DNA of 64,000 nucleotides from contig NZ_BHZE01000013.1 in NCBI RefSeq assembly GCF_003851885.1, forward strand, positions 1 to 64,000, read 5' to 3'. Positions 1-9,179 of this stretch are shown here, piece after piece (position 1 is the stretch's first letter; each line of letters begins with the position of its first letter). Under the pieces are notes generated by a model. That model was not told the origin of the DNA. It worked only from the letters and a program-made list of their open reading frames with translations, and made no database searches. The position numbers and the translations under genes are program-made. The stretch is from Thermaurantimonas aggregans (lineage in GTDB: Bacteria; Bacteroidota; Bacteroidia; Flavobacteriales; Schleiferiaceae).

Positions 1-91
1 TTCAAAAATCAATTTTTTGAAATATCACTACCAAAAACCTGCTTTAAGTCTAATTCATTTTTTGTAACATTAAATACCATTTAAAAACTGA

Positions 92-123
92 TAAAAAAAA
101 GCTGCCCTCTTTTAGGACAGCTT
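92..123 (-). terminator. Rho-independent terminator of tRNA-Phe
   Basis: Read on the minus strand, an 8-bp stem (AGCTGTCC with GGGCAGCT, one G-U pair) and a 7-nt loop are followed by a run of eight T. It lies just downstream of the tRNA-Phe gene. Confidence 0.8.
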
Positions 124-130
124 CTTCACG

Positions 131-203
<73 letters not shown>

Positions 204-214
204 ATTTTTTCGGG

Positions 215-244
215 CTGCAAAGGTATTTCGACTAACTAATTTTG
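215..244 (+). promoter_or_regulatory. Bacteroidota-type promoter of coaX operon
   Basis: CTG (215-217), a 19-bp spacer and TAATTTTG (237-244) match the Bacteroidota -33/-7 consensus. Transcription would begin about 7 nt later, only about 10 nt before the TTG start of coaX, so the leader is very short. The -33 element touches the -7 box of the opposing tRNA-Phe promoter, and the reverse is also true. Confidence 0.6.
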
Positions 245-247
245 CAA
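218..247 (-). promoter_or_regulatory. Bacteroidota-type promoter of tRNA-Phe
   Basis: On the minus strand a TTG (245-247) is followed after 19 bp by TACCTTTG (218-225), a full match to the Bacteroidota -33/-7 consensus. It interlocks with the plus-strand coaX promoter. Confidence 0.75.
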
Positions 248-260
248 AAAAAATTTTCAC

Positions 261-1025
261 TTGACAAAAAAAAATTTCTTGCTCGCTGATGTAGGCAATA
301 CTTACACAAAAGTAGAAGTTCATTATGGCGTTGAAATTCAGCAAATAGCATTTAATAGTTTTACTGACGACAGAAATTTTCCGCGCGACCAATGGCAGCA
401 CATCATTAAAGAATACGATGTACAAGACGTTTTCTACAGTTCTGTAATTCCTGCTTTTCATTCTGAAATTGAGCAGCTTAACGTATCAGGTCGTATTATG
501 AGGGTACATTCAGAGCTTCGTTTGCCCTTTACCATAGCATACTGTACGCCTTTCACTTTAGGCTCTGATAGAATTTGTGTAGTATCTGCAGCCGCTCAAA
601 GGAAGTCATCTGCCAGTTTGATTATAAGTGCCGGTACGTGCATTACTTTCGATGTTTTAGTAGGCACTACCTACATCGGTGGTAGTATATCGCCCGGAGT
701 AAAGATGCGAGCAAAAGCCATGCATCATTTCACGCAAGCCTTGCCCGAAGTAGATGTTTTTAAATTCAATGCTCTTTGGAAGGAAGAAAATCCCCTTTTT
801 GTGGGTAAGACAACCGAAGAGTGCCTTTTGGCTGGAAGTGTACAGGGGGCAGCCTTTGAAATAAATGAATACATCAATCGTTTATCTCAAATGCATGAAA
901 ATTTAAATATTTATTTAACAGGTGGTGATGCTATTACTTTGGAAAAATTGATAAAATCGGACATCTTTGCGCGTCCAAATATGTGTCTGGAAGGTTTAAA
1001 CATTCTTTACAAACTCAATGCATAA
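261..1025 (+). CDS. coaX: Type III pantothenate kinase
   Basis: Catalyses the first step of coenzyme A synthesis, the phosphorylation of pantothenate, in the cytoplasm. The 254-residue length suits the family. Visible motifs are the phosphate-binding DVGNT at residues 10-14, GSDR at 101-104 carrying the pantothenate-contacting Asp, GTCITFD at 125-131, and TGGD near residue 216. All belong to the ASKHA fold of type III kinases. The start is TTG: no ATG is available before the DVGNT motif, and the promoter sits about 10 nt upstream. It is the first gene of an operon and overlaps the next gene by 8 nt. CoaX is followed by this same envelope gene set in many Bacteroidota. Confidence 0.95.
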   Translation: MTKKNFLLADVGNTYTKVEVHYGVEIQQIAFNSFTDDRNFPRDQWQHIIKEYDVQDVFYSSVIPAFHSEIEQLNVSGRIMRVHSELRLPFTIAYCTPFTLGSDRICVVSAAAQRKSSASLIISAGTCITFDVLVGTTYIGGSISPGVKMRAKAMHHFTQALPEVDVFKFNALWKEENPLFVGKTTEECLLAGSVQGAAFEINEYINRLSQMHENLNIYLTGGDAITLEKLIKSDIFARPNMCLEGLNILYKLNA

Positions 1026-2337
1026 AGTCGCAGCCCTTGTAGGCCTCTTAATTATAAATGCAATATCGCTTTTCGGTCAAAAAAATTCAGTATCTGCCTA
1101 TTCGCAGTACGGCTTAGGCGATTTGCAGTGGATTACTAATGGAAGAAGCTTTGCTCTGGGCGGCATGACCCTTGGTCAATACAACCCTCTGTTCTTTAAC
1201 ATCGACAATCCAGCTACACTTAGTGCGCTAGACCTTACAACTTTCGACTTCGGTCTAAACACAGCAGTTTACAACATTTCAAACCAGCAGAATCCGTCAG
1301 GCCTTCGGAATTATTCGACCAATTTTTCGCATTTAAAGTTTGCTATTCCAGTGTATAAAGGGCAAACAATTTCCTTTGGATATATTCCCTATTCATTTAT
1401 AGGATACGATATACGCACGGTAGAAGAAAACCAAGATCCTTTGCCCAAAGTGTTGTACCGATTTACCGGATCAGGCGGGTTTAACCAGGCTTTTTTTGCT
1501 GTGGGTTCTAAACCAGTTAAAGGTTTATCTATTGGTTTAACGCTCAAATATCTCTTTGGCGATAAAGAAAGATTGAATTACGTAATTCCTGACTTATCGA
1601 ATGCGCTGAATACGCGCCAGAAAAGCATTGTGCGAATCGACGGATTTGTGTATAACGCAGGCCTCACATATCAACTGAAACTGGCTGAGCGCAAAGAACT
1701 GGTAATTGCAGGCACATTTTCCCCTACCATTCAAGTAGCTGCCGAATATACCGACGTGCAGTACAGCCATTCAGGCGGTGATTTTGGAAATCCAGTAGAT
1801 ACCTTTAGCCAATCTGGTGCAGAAACCACTGTGAGATACCCAATGCAATGGGGTGGAGCAATTACCTATCAACAATATTCAACGAGCCACGTAATACCAG
1901 TTTTCACAGCTGGAGTTGAAGTGCGTTATATCAATGGCAGTGAATTGATCATGCCTGTAGAAGGTAGCACCTGGCAGAACAGTCTGCGCTATGCTGCAGG
2001 TGTAAGTATGCTGCCGCGCTTTTTCTTCCCCGATCTTGAGAGGAGCACAAATTATTTTAATCGATTGGAATACAGACTTGGAGGCTTTTATGAGACAGGA
2101 ATCGTCAATATTCAGAATCAAAACATTTCTCAACTTGGCATGACTTTTGGCCTCGCTCTACCGCTGCGAATCCGAGGCTTGGCACCAGGCGAAGTGAAAT
2201 ACAACCACATAAACATCGGTGTAGTCGCAGGCCGCCGAGGTACAACCTCAGGTAATCTGATTCAAGAAGATTTTCTCAGGTTTCACTTCGGTGTCACACT
2301 AAACGACAAATGGTTTATTAAATACAAATACAGATAA
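1018..2337 (+). CDS. Outer-membrane beta-barrel protein of the coaX-lptC operon
   Basis: A 439-residue protein with an N-terminal signal peptide (hydrophobic residues about 5-18, cleavage probably after FGQ). The rest is built of alternating amphipathic, aromatic-rich strands and ends in an aromatic/basic strand (WFIKYKYR). This suggests an outer-membrane barrel resembling the FadL/PorV-like proteins of Bacteroidota. It overlaps coaX by 8 nt and the TPR gene by 1 nt (TAATG), so it is cotranscribed with lptC. I cannot assign a substrate. A role in envelope assembly or lipid handling is inferred from its neighbours only. Confidence 0.7.
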   Translation: MHKVAALVGLLIINAISLFGQKNSVSAYSQYGLGDLQWITNGRSFALGGMTLGQYNPLFFNIDNPATLSALDLTTFDFGLNTAVYNISNQQNPSGLRNYSTNFSHLKFAIPVYKGQTISFGYIPYSFIGYDIRTVEENQDPLPKVLYRFTGSGGFNQAFFAVGSKPVKGLSIGLTLKYLFGDKERLNYVIPDLSNALNTRQKSIVRIDGFVYNAGLTYQLKLAERKELVIAGTFSPTIQVAAEYTDVQYSHSGGDFGNPVDTFSQSGAETTVRYPMQWGGAITYQQYSTSHVIPVFTAGVEVRYINGSELIMPVEGSTWQNSLRYAAGVSMLPRFFFPDLERSTNYFNRLEYRLGGFYETGIVNIQNQNISQLGMTFGLALPLRIRGLAPGEVKYNHINIGVVAGRRGTTSGNLIQEDFLRFHFGVTLNDKWFIKYKYR

Positions 2338-3770
2338 TGATGAAAACAAAAAACATCTCTCTGATTGTGTTTTTTGCTTTGGCATTCTACCAGTGGGCTT
2401 TTGCACAGGGGGGATTTCAGAATGCTTCAGAAGATTGTAAAAACAACTATTCCATTTTTTACGAATTATACAAAACACGTAATTACGTAGAGGCTTTCGA
2501 AGGTTGGAAATACACCTTCGACAACTGTAAGGAAATGACCAAAAACATCTATATTTATGGTCCTACCATTGTAAAGGCTAAAATCGATGCGGAAAAAGAT
2601 CAAGCCAAAAAAAGAGAACTCACACAATTGCTCTACAGAATCTACGACGACCGAAACAAATACTTTCCTGAAAAAGAAGGCTATGTGATCGGGCTAAAAG
2701 CAATGGATATGATGACCTATGAGCCTGAATCTGAAATGGAAACTGTATTTAACACCTTTCAAAAAGCTTTGGAGCTTGAAACCTTTGAGCACAGTGCTGC
2801 ATTTTTTAACAACTACTTTATTATGGTGATACGCATGTATCAGAAAGATAGTAAAAAATTTGGTTTGGACAAAGTTTTTGAAACGTTTAACCTTATTAGC
2901 GAGGCACTAGAAAAAAACAATAACAATTACAACCGACAAATAGAAGAAATACAACAAAAGATAGATCTTAATCAAGCCACTGATAAAGATTTGAAAACCA
3001 AAGAAAGACTTGAAAAAGAACTTGAGAATTACACAAAGGTAGAGACCAATATCGAGCTCCAAATTGCCAAAATAGCTACTTGCGACAGACTGACTGTACT
3101 GTACAACGACGAAACCTTTAATGCCAATAAAAACGATATCAACTGGCTAAGGAGAGCTGCAAAACTGCTGCAAAAAGAGCGTGAAAACGAAGATGGAGAA
3201 CGCGAGAGCTGTATCACCCTTCCCATTTTCTTGAAAATTGCCAACGAACTTAATAAGCTCGAGCCTAGCGCTACATCATCGCGTTCATTAGGTAAGATCG
3301 CCTTGTACAATAAAGATTACAACCTCGCCTTCGAATCCTTTAAGAAAGCAGCCGAGCTGGAGGCTGACCCCGTAAAGCGCGCAGACGACTGGCGCAGGGC
3401 AGGTGAGGCTATGCTGAGAAAAGGTCAACTCGAAGCCGCAAAAGCAGCAGCCTTGAAGAGCATTCAGATAAATTCCAAGTCTGGAGAAGGATATATTCTG
3501 CTGGCACAGGTGTATGCCGCTGCCGAAGGTGTTTGTGGAAACAATGTGTTTGAAAAGAAAGCCGTGTACTGGGCTGCCATCGACAAACTTCGCGCAGCCA
3601 TTAACACTGATCCTAACGTGGCAAACAAAGCCAGAAAGCTCATTGCAGAATACAGCCGTAGATTGCCAGATAAGGGTATCTCTTTCCAATTCAACTGGAA
3701 GCAAGGCGATAAATACACGATCGGCTGTTGGATAAATGAAACAATAACAGTGGATTTTGACATCAAATAA
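2337..3770 (+). CDS. Secreted tetratricopeptide-repeat protein
   Basis: A 477-residue protein with a signal peptide (hydrophobic core about residues 8-22, AFAQ cleavage site). A charged coiled-coil-prone segment lies at about 190-260. TPR-like helical pairs occupy about 310-415 and include SLGKIALYNKDYNLAFESF. It is probably periplasmic or attached to a membrane as a scaffold. It starts one base before the previous gene ends (TAATG), and lptC begins in the same way at its own end, so translation is likely coupled. The partner is not evident from sequence. Confidence 0.75.
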   Translation: MMKTKNISLIVFFALAFYQWAFAQGGFQNASEDCKNNYSIFYELYKTRNYVEAFEGWKYTFDNCKEMTKNIYIYGPTIVKAKIDAEKDQAKKRELTQLLYRIYDDRNKYFPEKEGYVIGLKAMDMMTYEPESEMETVFNTFQKALELETFEHSAAFFNNYFIMVIRMYQKDSKKFGLDKVFETFNLISEALEKNNNNYNRQIEEIQQKIDLNQATDKDLKTKERLEKELENYTKVETNIELQIAKIATCDRLTVLYNDETFNANKNDINWLRRAAKLLQKERENEDGERESCITLPIFLKIANELNKLEPSATSSRSLGKIALYNKDYNLAFESFKKAAELEADPVKRADDWRRAGEAMLRKGQLEAAKAAALKSIQINSKSGEGYILLAQVYAAAEGVCGNNVFEKKAVYWAAIDKLRAAINTDPNVANKARKLIAEYSRRLPDKGISFQFNWKQGDKYTIGCWINETITVDFDIK

Positions 3771-4333
3771 TGTCCCATAAGTTTTTGAAAACAGGCACTG
3801 CAGCATCCGTTGTAGTGCTTTTTTTATTTGTCGGGTGCAGAAATAATCCAGAAGTAGTACGGCAGATCAATCAGGTAGATACTCTACCTGTAGAGCAGCG
3901 AGAGAATGTACATCTCGTTTATACCGATAGCGGTTACAAACGCTTTGAAATGAAAGCGCCAGTGGCTGCCTTTTACAACGACCTACAAAATCCGAAGCTG
4001 GAATTTTCAAGAGGTATTCATGTGTGGTTTTATGACTATTATGGCCAGGTAGAAAGTGAACTTTCAGCCGGATACGCAGTGCGCTTTCCTGCCTTAAACC
4101 GCTGGGAAGCAATGTATAACGTTATATTTGTCAGCAAAAAAGGAGAAAAATTGGAAACTGACCATCTCATTTGGGATGAAGCTGCTGAAAAAATTTTTTC
4201 AGACAAAAAAGTTACCGTCACTACAGGTAGAGAAATCATAATAGGAGAAGGTTTTGAAGCAGATCAGTATTTCAATACCTATAAAATACAGAAAATCACA
4301 GGAGAAATTCTTCTAGAAGATGAAAATCAGTGA
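3770..4333 (+). CDS. lptC: LPS export protein LptC (lipoprotein form)
   Basis: A 187-residue protein. LptC bridges the inner-membrane LptBFG complex to the periplasmic LptA in lipopolysaccharide transport. Here the N-terminus is a lipoprotein signal: a hydrophobic stretch ends in a lipobox FVGC with the lipidated Cys at residue 23. Bacteroidota LptC is commonly a lipoprotein, unlike the membrane-anchored E. coli form. The body is OstA/LptC-like beta strand (segments such as VYTDSGYKRFEMKAP and KGEKLETDHLIWD). It overlaps the TPR gene by 1 nt and the following small gene by 14 nt. Confidence 0.85.
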   Translation: MSHKFLKTGTAASVVVLFLFVGCRNNPEVVRQINQVDTLPVEQRENVHLVYTDSGYKRFEMKAPVAAFYNDLQNPKLEFSRGIHVWFYDYYGQVESELSAGYAVRFPALNRWEAMYNVIFVSKKGEKLETDHLIWDEAAEKIFSDKKVTVTTGREIIIGEGFEADQYFNTYKIQKITGEILLEDENQ

Positions 4334-4538
4334 CACACTAAGAATTGTAGAAATTGCATGGCTGGTAGTCATTACAATATGCGTTTTTGAAATAGTACGT
4401 GCAATCGCCACAGATTCAGGTACAAACATTTCGATATACATCGTGGTAGGCATTGGGGCTACCATTATGTTTTTTCTAAGACGAACACAGAGAAAACGCT
4501 ACCTTAGACGAGATAATAACGCTCATCATCAGAAATGA
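4320..4538 (+). CDS. 72-aa two-helix membrane protein of unknown function
   Basis: Two hydrophobic helices (about residues 9-29 and 38-54) are separated by a short polar loop, followed by a strongly basic tail (RRTQRKRYLRRDN). The gene overlaps lptC by 14 nt and the next gene by 4 nt (ATGA). That tight packing is the main argument that it is real. I do not recognise the family. The position between lptC and the CNNM-type protein suggests an inner-membrane accessory role, which is inference only. Confidence 0.65.
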   Translation: MKISDTLRIVEIAWLVVITICVFEIVRAIATDSGTNISIYIVVGIGATIMFFLRRTQRKRYLRRDNNAHHQK

Positions 4539-5800
4539 GTGCATATACGTTTGTGATCGTATCGCTGCTGCTGTCAGCACTATTCTCAGGTTTAGAAATT
4601 GCCTTTTTGAGTGCTGACCGTTTTTTCGTTGAAGTTGAGCAAAAAAAAGGTTCTTTCGCTTTTAAAATCGTTTCCTTTCTCAGCCGAAAGCAAGGGATGC
4701 TACTTGCTGCACTTTTGCTCGGCAACAATATTGCCTTAGTACTTTATGGCATTTTTATACCCGATTTGTTAAGTCCACTCTTTGCAGGCATTCCTGCTGG
4801 TTATACGCTCTTAGCATTACAAAGTATCGTCTCTACCTTTATCATTTTGGTGTTAGCTGAATTTTTGCCAAAGAGCGTGTTTCAGAGTCGTCCGCACACC
4901 ATGCTGCAGCGCTTTGCGGTTTTTGCCTGGTTGTTTTACATCTTGTTATGGCCTTTTACGTACGTTTTAGTAAAATTTAGCAATGGCATCCTTCGATTGC
5001 TTTTTAAAAAGCACCACATCGAAAACGAAGAAAATATTCTCTTTACAAGGCACGATTTGGCGCATTTCTTCAAAGAGAAGTACGAAAACAGCACCACTGC
5101 CGCCCGCGAAGAAAACGAGATCGAGATTTTCAAAAACGCTATTCAAATGGAAACCCGGCGGTTACGCGAATTCATCATCCCGCGTACCGAGTTGATTGCA
5201 CTACCCATTACCGCTGGCATCCAAGAATTAAAAAAACTTTTCGAAGAATCAAATCTCAGCAAGATTCTCATCTACCGCGGCACTATAGACAATCTGCTCG
5301 GATATGTACATGTATACGACCTTATTAATGCTCCTAAAGACATCACTTCCATCTTACGTCCGATACGCTTTGTGCCTGAAAGCATGACTGCAAGCGAAGT
5401 GCTGCGCCTTATGACCAAAGAAAACCGCAGCATACTGGCAGTGTACGACGAGTTTGGCGCGCTTTCGGGAATTGTTACCATTGAAGATGTAGTGGAAGAA
5501 CTCTTTGGCGATATCGAAGACGAGCACGATACAGCCGAAAACGACAATCAGGAAATAGTGGAAGATGGAAAAGATATAGTGGCCAGTGGTAGAGTAGAAA
5601 TCAATCGTCTGAACGAAGTATATGAAATGCATTTGCCCGAAGACGAAAATTACAGCACATTGTCCGGGCTTATTTTTCATCGCCTTGAGCGCATTCCGAA
5701 TGCAGGTGAACTTGTTGAAATTGAAGGATATAAATTAAAAATTGAACATATAGAACAAACCCGCATTCAAAAAGTGCGCATACTTGAGGCAATCAAATAA
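4535..5800 (+). CDS. CNNM/CorC-family membrane protein (hemolysin-like)
   Basis: A 421-residue protein with three parts. An N-terminal DUF21 (CNNM) transmembrane domain covers about residues 1-180. A CBS pair at about 200-325 includes FIIPRTELIALP and AVYDEFGALSGIVTIEDVVEELFGDI. A C-terminal CorC_HlyC domain at about 335-418 contains a typical EVYEMHLPEDENYSTLSG segment. Family members take part in magnesium or other divalent-cation transport; some annotations still call them hemolysins or, in gliding Bacteroidota, GldE. It overlaps the 72-aa gene by ATGA and ends the coaX operon. Confidence 0.88.
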   Translation: MSAYTFVIVSLLLSALFSGLEIAFLSADRFFVEVEQKKGSFAFKIVSFLSRKQGMLLAALLLGNNIALVLYGIFIPDLLSPLFAGIPAGYTLLALQSIVSTFIILVLAEFLPKSVFQSRPHTMLQRFAVFAWLFYILLWPFTYVLVKFSNGILRLLFKKHHIENEENILFTRHDLAHFFKEKYENSTTAAREENEIEIFKNAIQMETRRLREFIIPRTELIALPITAGIQELKKLFEESNLSKILIYRGTIDNLLGYVHVYDLINAPKDITSILRPIRFVPESMTASEVLRLMTKENRSILAVYDEFGALSGIVTIEDVVEELFGDIEDEHDTAENDNQEIVEDGKDIVASGRVEINRLNEVYEMHLPEDENYSTLSGLIFHRLERIPNAGELVEIEGYKLKIEHIEQTRIQKVRILEAIK

Positions 5801-5808
5801 CAGAGCTT

Positions 5809-5838
5809 TTGCCTGGCTTAAGGCTTATTGTATATTCG
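5809..5838 (+). promoter_or_regulatory. Bacteroidota-type promoter of the PpiD-like gene
   Basis: TTG (5809-5811), a 19-bp spacer and TATATTCG (5831-5838; one mismatch to TAnnTTTG) are followed by CAGCC. It lies in the 83-nt gap before the foldase gene, which therefore can be transcribed separately from the coaX operon. Confidence 0.55.
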
Positions 5839-5883
5839 CAGCCTGATTTTTAAAACCTAAATCACTACAACAAAAGGAAATAC

Positions 5884-8067
5884 ATGGCGACATTAGAAAA
5901 AATCCGCAAGCGCTCTGGTTTGCTCATCATCATGGTAGGTTTGGCCTTAGTGGTCTTTATCCTTACAGATTTATTGTCATCGGGCAATTCACTGCTGAGA
6001 GGCGATGCTGTAAACGTAGGAAAAATCAACAGAGAGGCCATTGATGTCATGACGTTTAACAGCCTTGTGGACGAACGCATCGAAATCTACAAACAACAGA
6101 GTGGCGACTATTCTCTTCAAAATGCTTCGCGCAAAGATTTCGCTGATGTAATCTGGGATGAGCTCATCCGCGAAAAAGTTTGGGGCAGCTACATGCAAAA
6201 ACTTGGCATCGTTGTAACCCCTGAAGAGCTCTACCAGCGCTTGAAAAGCGACCCAAACATTCAGCAAGCGCCAGTCTTTAAAGATCAGATGACCGGAATG
6301 TTCTCCGATGCGCTTTTTCAAAACTACATTCAGCAGCTACAAGACAATCAAAACAACGACCAAGAGAGTCGCGAACGCTGGCGCCAGTGGCTTAACTTCG
6401 AAAAAGCCATTCGCGAACAAACTGCTCAGCAGAAGTACATTAAGGCTGTAGAGCTCGCCATTTATGTGCCTAAAGCTTTTGGAAAAATGGAGCTCTACAA
6501 CAACAATCAGTACTTTAACGTGGAGCTCGTAGCTAAAACCTATGAATCCATTCCCGACTCGGCTGTGGTAGTAAAAGATTCTGATATCAACGCCTGGTAT
6601 CGCAAAAACAAGCAAAAATTCAAGCTCGAAGAGCCTATTCGCTCGATTCTGTATGCCAGCTTTTCAGTGACTCCTTCAGCTGAAGACGAAGAAAATGTGC
6701 GCAAAGAATTGATTAGCTATACCATCCCTTCTGAAAAAGTAAATCCTGACGGCACCATAGAGCCGATCGAATCTTTCCTTGAGGCTGAAGACGACTCAGC
6801 CTATGTAGCAACACGCAGCGATGTGCCTTTTAAAAGAGAATTTATTCGCGAATCGCAGCTCAAGGATCAAGACACGATTTTCAAAGGGAAAAATCCCGGA
6901 TTTATTCACGGGCCTTATTTAGTTGACAATGAGTACAAGCTTACTAAGGTAAGCAAGGTGAAATTTTTGCCTGATTCGGTAAATGCCCGTCACATTCTGA
7001 TTTCTTTTGCTGGGGCTCAGGGCAGCCAATCTACTCGCCAACCTATGGAAGCCAAGGAAATGGCCGATTCCCTACTTGCCTATTTAAAAGAAAACCGCAA
7101 TCAGTTCGACAGTTTGGCGCGTACGCTCAGCGATGATAAAGGTTCTGCCGTAGAAGGCGGTAATCTGAACTGGTTTGGCCCTGATAAAATGGTAAAACCC
7201 TTCTCAGAGTTCTGTTTTACGAATAATAAAGGTGAAATTGGATTAGTACTCTCTGAGTTTGGTTTCCACATCATTGAAATTCTCGATCAAAAAGGTTCTG
7301 AACGCGCCCTTCAGCTTGCCACTATCGTTCGTGAATTGCAGCCCAGCGAGAAAACCCTCGAAGAAGTTTATGCAAAAGCCTCACGCCTGGCTTCAGTAGC
7401 TAGCGATCCCCTTAAGTTTGAACAAGAGGCCGCTGCTTTAGGTACCGTAATTCGTCCCGTAAACGACATTACACCAATGCAGGAATTCATCGTTGGTCTT
7501 GGTAGAAACAGAGATATTGTTCGCTGGGCCTTCAATGAAGACCGAAAAGTAGGCGACATAGATATCAATACATCCGAAGGCAAATCGTATGTGGTAGTAA
7601 AACTCACTCAGATTGAAGACGGCAAATACCGCTCACTCGAGTCAGTAAAAGACCAAGTAAAAGAGGCAGTACTAAAAGAAAAGAAGGCCAAAATGGCCCT
7701 AAAAGAACTTGAAGACGCTGTAAAGGGGGCCTCTGACCTGAAGACAATAGCTGATAAATTAAAAGTAGGAGTAACCAACGCTCGTGTTAATTTTACTTCT
7801 AATATTATACCCGGTATAGGTAACGACCCGAAGGCAGTCGGTTACATCTGCGGTTTACAAGCTGGTCTGAACCTAAAACCTTACGAAGGAGAAGTAGCCG
7901 CCATTGTAGTGAATGTAAAATCCATTGAACCTGTAAGTGATACTGGTGAGTACGACAATTACACCAAAGGCCTTGAAAATGCCGTTAAGCCTTTTGTACG
8001 CTCTCAAATTTTTGAATCGCTGAAGAAATCGGCTAACATTGTAGATCAAAGATATCGATTCTTCTAA
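5884..8067 (+). CDS. PpiD-like periplasmic peptidyl-prolyl isomerase/chaperone
   Basis: A 727-residue foldase anchored by one N-terminal transmembrane helix (about residues 13-32), with the rest in the periplasm. It has SurA_N-like helical arms at about 60-230. A parvulin domain follows at about 355-465, opening VNARHILISF and including NWFGPDKMVKPF. A second, degenerate region lies near 500-620 and a helical C-terminus follows. The size and layout fit the Bacteroidota PpiD/SurA-like family, thought to help outer-membrane proteins fold. It has its own promoter and ends in a strong terminator. Confidence 0.9.
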   Translation: MATLEKIRKRSGLLIIMVGLALVVFILTDLLSSGNSLLRGDAVNVGKINREAIDVMTFNSLVDERIEIYKQQSGDYSLQNASRKDFADVIWDELIREKVWGSYMQKLGIVVTPEELYQRLKSDPNIQQAPVFKDQMTGMFSDALFQNYIQQLQDNQNNDQESRERWRQWLNFEKAIREQTAQQKYIKAVELAIYVPKAFGKMELYNNNQYFNVELVAKTYESIPDSAVVVKDSDINAWYRKNKQKFKLEEPIRSILYASFSVTPSAEDEENVRKELISYTIPSEKVNPDGTIEPIESFLEAEDDSAYVATRSDVPFKREFIRESQLKDQDTIFKGKNPGFIHGPYLVDNEYKLTKVSKVKFLPDSVNARHILISFAGAQGSQSTRQPMEAKEMADSLLAYLKENRNQFDSLARTLSDDKGSAVEGGNLNWFGPDKMVKPFSEFCFTNNKGEIGLVLSEFGFHIIEILDQKGSERALQLATIVRELQPSEKTLEEVYAKASRLASVASDPLKFEQEAAALGTVIRPVNDITPMQEFIVGLGRNRDIVRWAFNEDRKVGDIDINTSEGKSYVVVKLTQIEDGKYRSLESVKDQVKEAVLKEKKAKMALKELEDAVKGASDLKTIADKLKVGVTNARVNFTSNIIPGIGNDPKAVGYICGLQAGLNLKPYEGEVAAIVVNVKSIEPVSDTGEYDNYTKGLENAVKPFVRSQIFESLKKSANIVDQRYRFF

Positions 8068-8077
8068 TTGATTAAAA

Positions 8078-8111
8078 TAAAAAAAGCCGGCCATGCGTGC
8101 CGGCTTTTTTT
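8078..8111. terminator. Bidirectional terminator between ppiD-like gene and trxB
   Basis: A perfect 7-bp GC-rich stem (AGCCGGC with GCCGGCT, 8085-8091 and 8099-8105) is flanked by A7 on one side and T7 on the other. It can stop both converging transcripts. Confidence 0.9.
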
Positions 8112-8128
8112 ATTTGATAAACAGCGGA

Positions 8129-9070
8129 TTATGCTTCCTCGATTTCAGCTAAATAGCGCTCAGCGTCCAGCGCGCCCATACAACCTGAACCGGCGGCTGT
8201 CACTGCCTGACGATATACTTTGTCTTGCACATCACCCACAGCAAATACGCCTGGTAGATTCGTTTTACTGGTACCTGGAATGGTTTTAATGTATCCGGTT
8301 TCATCCATGTCGATCTGTCCTTTGAAAATGTCAGTATTAGGCTTGTGACCGATGGCTACAAAGAACCCATAAGCTGGAATCACATATTCACGGTTTTCTT
8401 TTTTTGAGAGCACTTTAACCCCTTCTACAGCATGATCTCCGATAAGATCTATTGTTTCTGTGTTGAAGAGTACCTCGATGTTTGGAGTTTTAAACACTCG
8501 CTCTTGCATGATTTTGGAGGCGCGCATCTTATCACTGCGGACGAGCATGGTTACTTTCGGACAGAGCTTCGATAGATAGATAGCTTCTTCGCAAGCGGCA
8601 TCACCACCGCCCACTAGTACTACTTCCTTGCCCTTATAAAAAAAGCCGTCGCAAACCGCACAGGCTGATACACCGTGACCCATAAGCCGTTTTTCGCTCT
8701 CGAGGCCGAGATACTTGGCTGAAGCTCCTGTGGCGATGATTACTGTTCTGGCTTGTATTTGTTTTTCGTCGTCGATAGTCAGGGTATGCCAGCCGCCTTT
8801 TTCAGTTGAAAATTCGACCTTTGTTACCATACCAAAGCGAACGTCAGTATGAAATCTCTCAGCTTGTCGCTTGAGATCTTCCATCATTTGAGGGCCCATT
8901 ACGCCATCAGGATATCCCGGAAAGTTTTCTACCTCGGTGGTGGTGGTGAGCTGTCCGCCTACCTCCAGACCGGTGTACATAATGGGTTTTAGATTGGCTC
9001 TTGCTGCATAAATGGCGGCTGTGTATCCCGCAGGTCCACTGCCTATGATTACACATTTGTGTTGTTCCAT
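8129..9070 (-). CDS. trxB: Thioredoxin reductase (NADPH)
   Basis: A 313-residue FAD enzyme that passes electrons from NADPH to thioredoxin in the cytoplasm. Motifs: FAD-binding GSGPAGYTAAIYAARA at residues 10-25, the redox-active CAVC at 137-140, NADPH-binding VGGGDAACEEA after residue 150, and the C-terminal FAD motif (GVFAVGDV) near 280. The length matches low-molecular-weight TrxB. It is transcribed alone from a promoter at 9099-9128 and stops at a shared terminator. Confidence 0.97.
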   Translation of the reverse strand: MEQHKCVIIGSGPAGYTAAIYAARANLKPIMYTGLEVGGQLTTTTEVENFPGYPDGVMGPQMMEDLKRQAERFHTDVRFGMVTKVEFSTEKGGWHTLTIDDEKQIQARTVIIATGASAKYLGLESEKRLMGHGVSACAVCDGFFYKGKEVVLVGGGDAACEEAIYLSKLCPKVTMLVRSDKMRASKIMQERVFKTPNIEVLFNTETIDLIGDHAVEGVKVLSKKENREYVIPAYGFFVAIGHKPNTDIFKGQIDMDETGYIKTIPGTSKTNLPGVFAVGDVQDKVYRQAVTAAGSGCMGALDAERYLAEIEEA

Positions 9071-9098
9071 TCTTTTAGGAGATTTTAAAATTAGGCTG

Positions 9099-9128
9099 CA
9101 AAGGTAGCCTGCCTATTGCCGATTACAG
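9099..9128 (-). promoter_or_regulatory. Bacteroidota-type promoter of trxB
   Basis: On the minus strand CTG (9126-9128), a 19-bp spacer and TACCTTTG (9099-9106) are followed by CAGCC. The -7 box lies 29 nt upstream of the trxB ATG. Confidence 0.7.
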
Positions 9129-9179
9129 TGTGATTTATGTAATGTTTTATCGATGTAACAAATTAATAATAAAATTAGA

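Noticed and set aside
1-21. Inverted repeat TTCAAAAA/TTTTTGAA at the window start
   Set aside because: AT-only stem at the edge with no visible upstream gene; cannot be assigned as a terminator.
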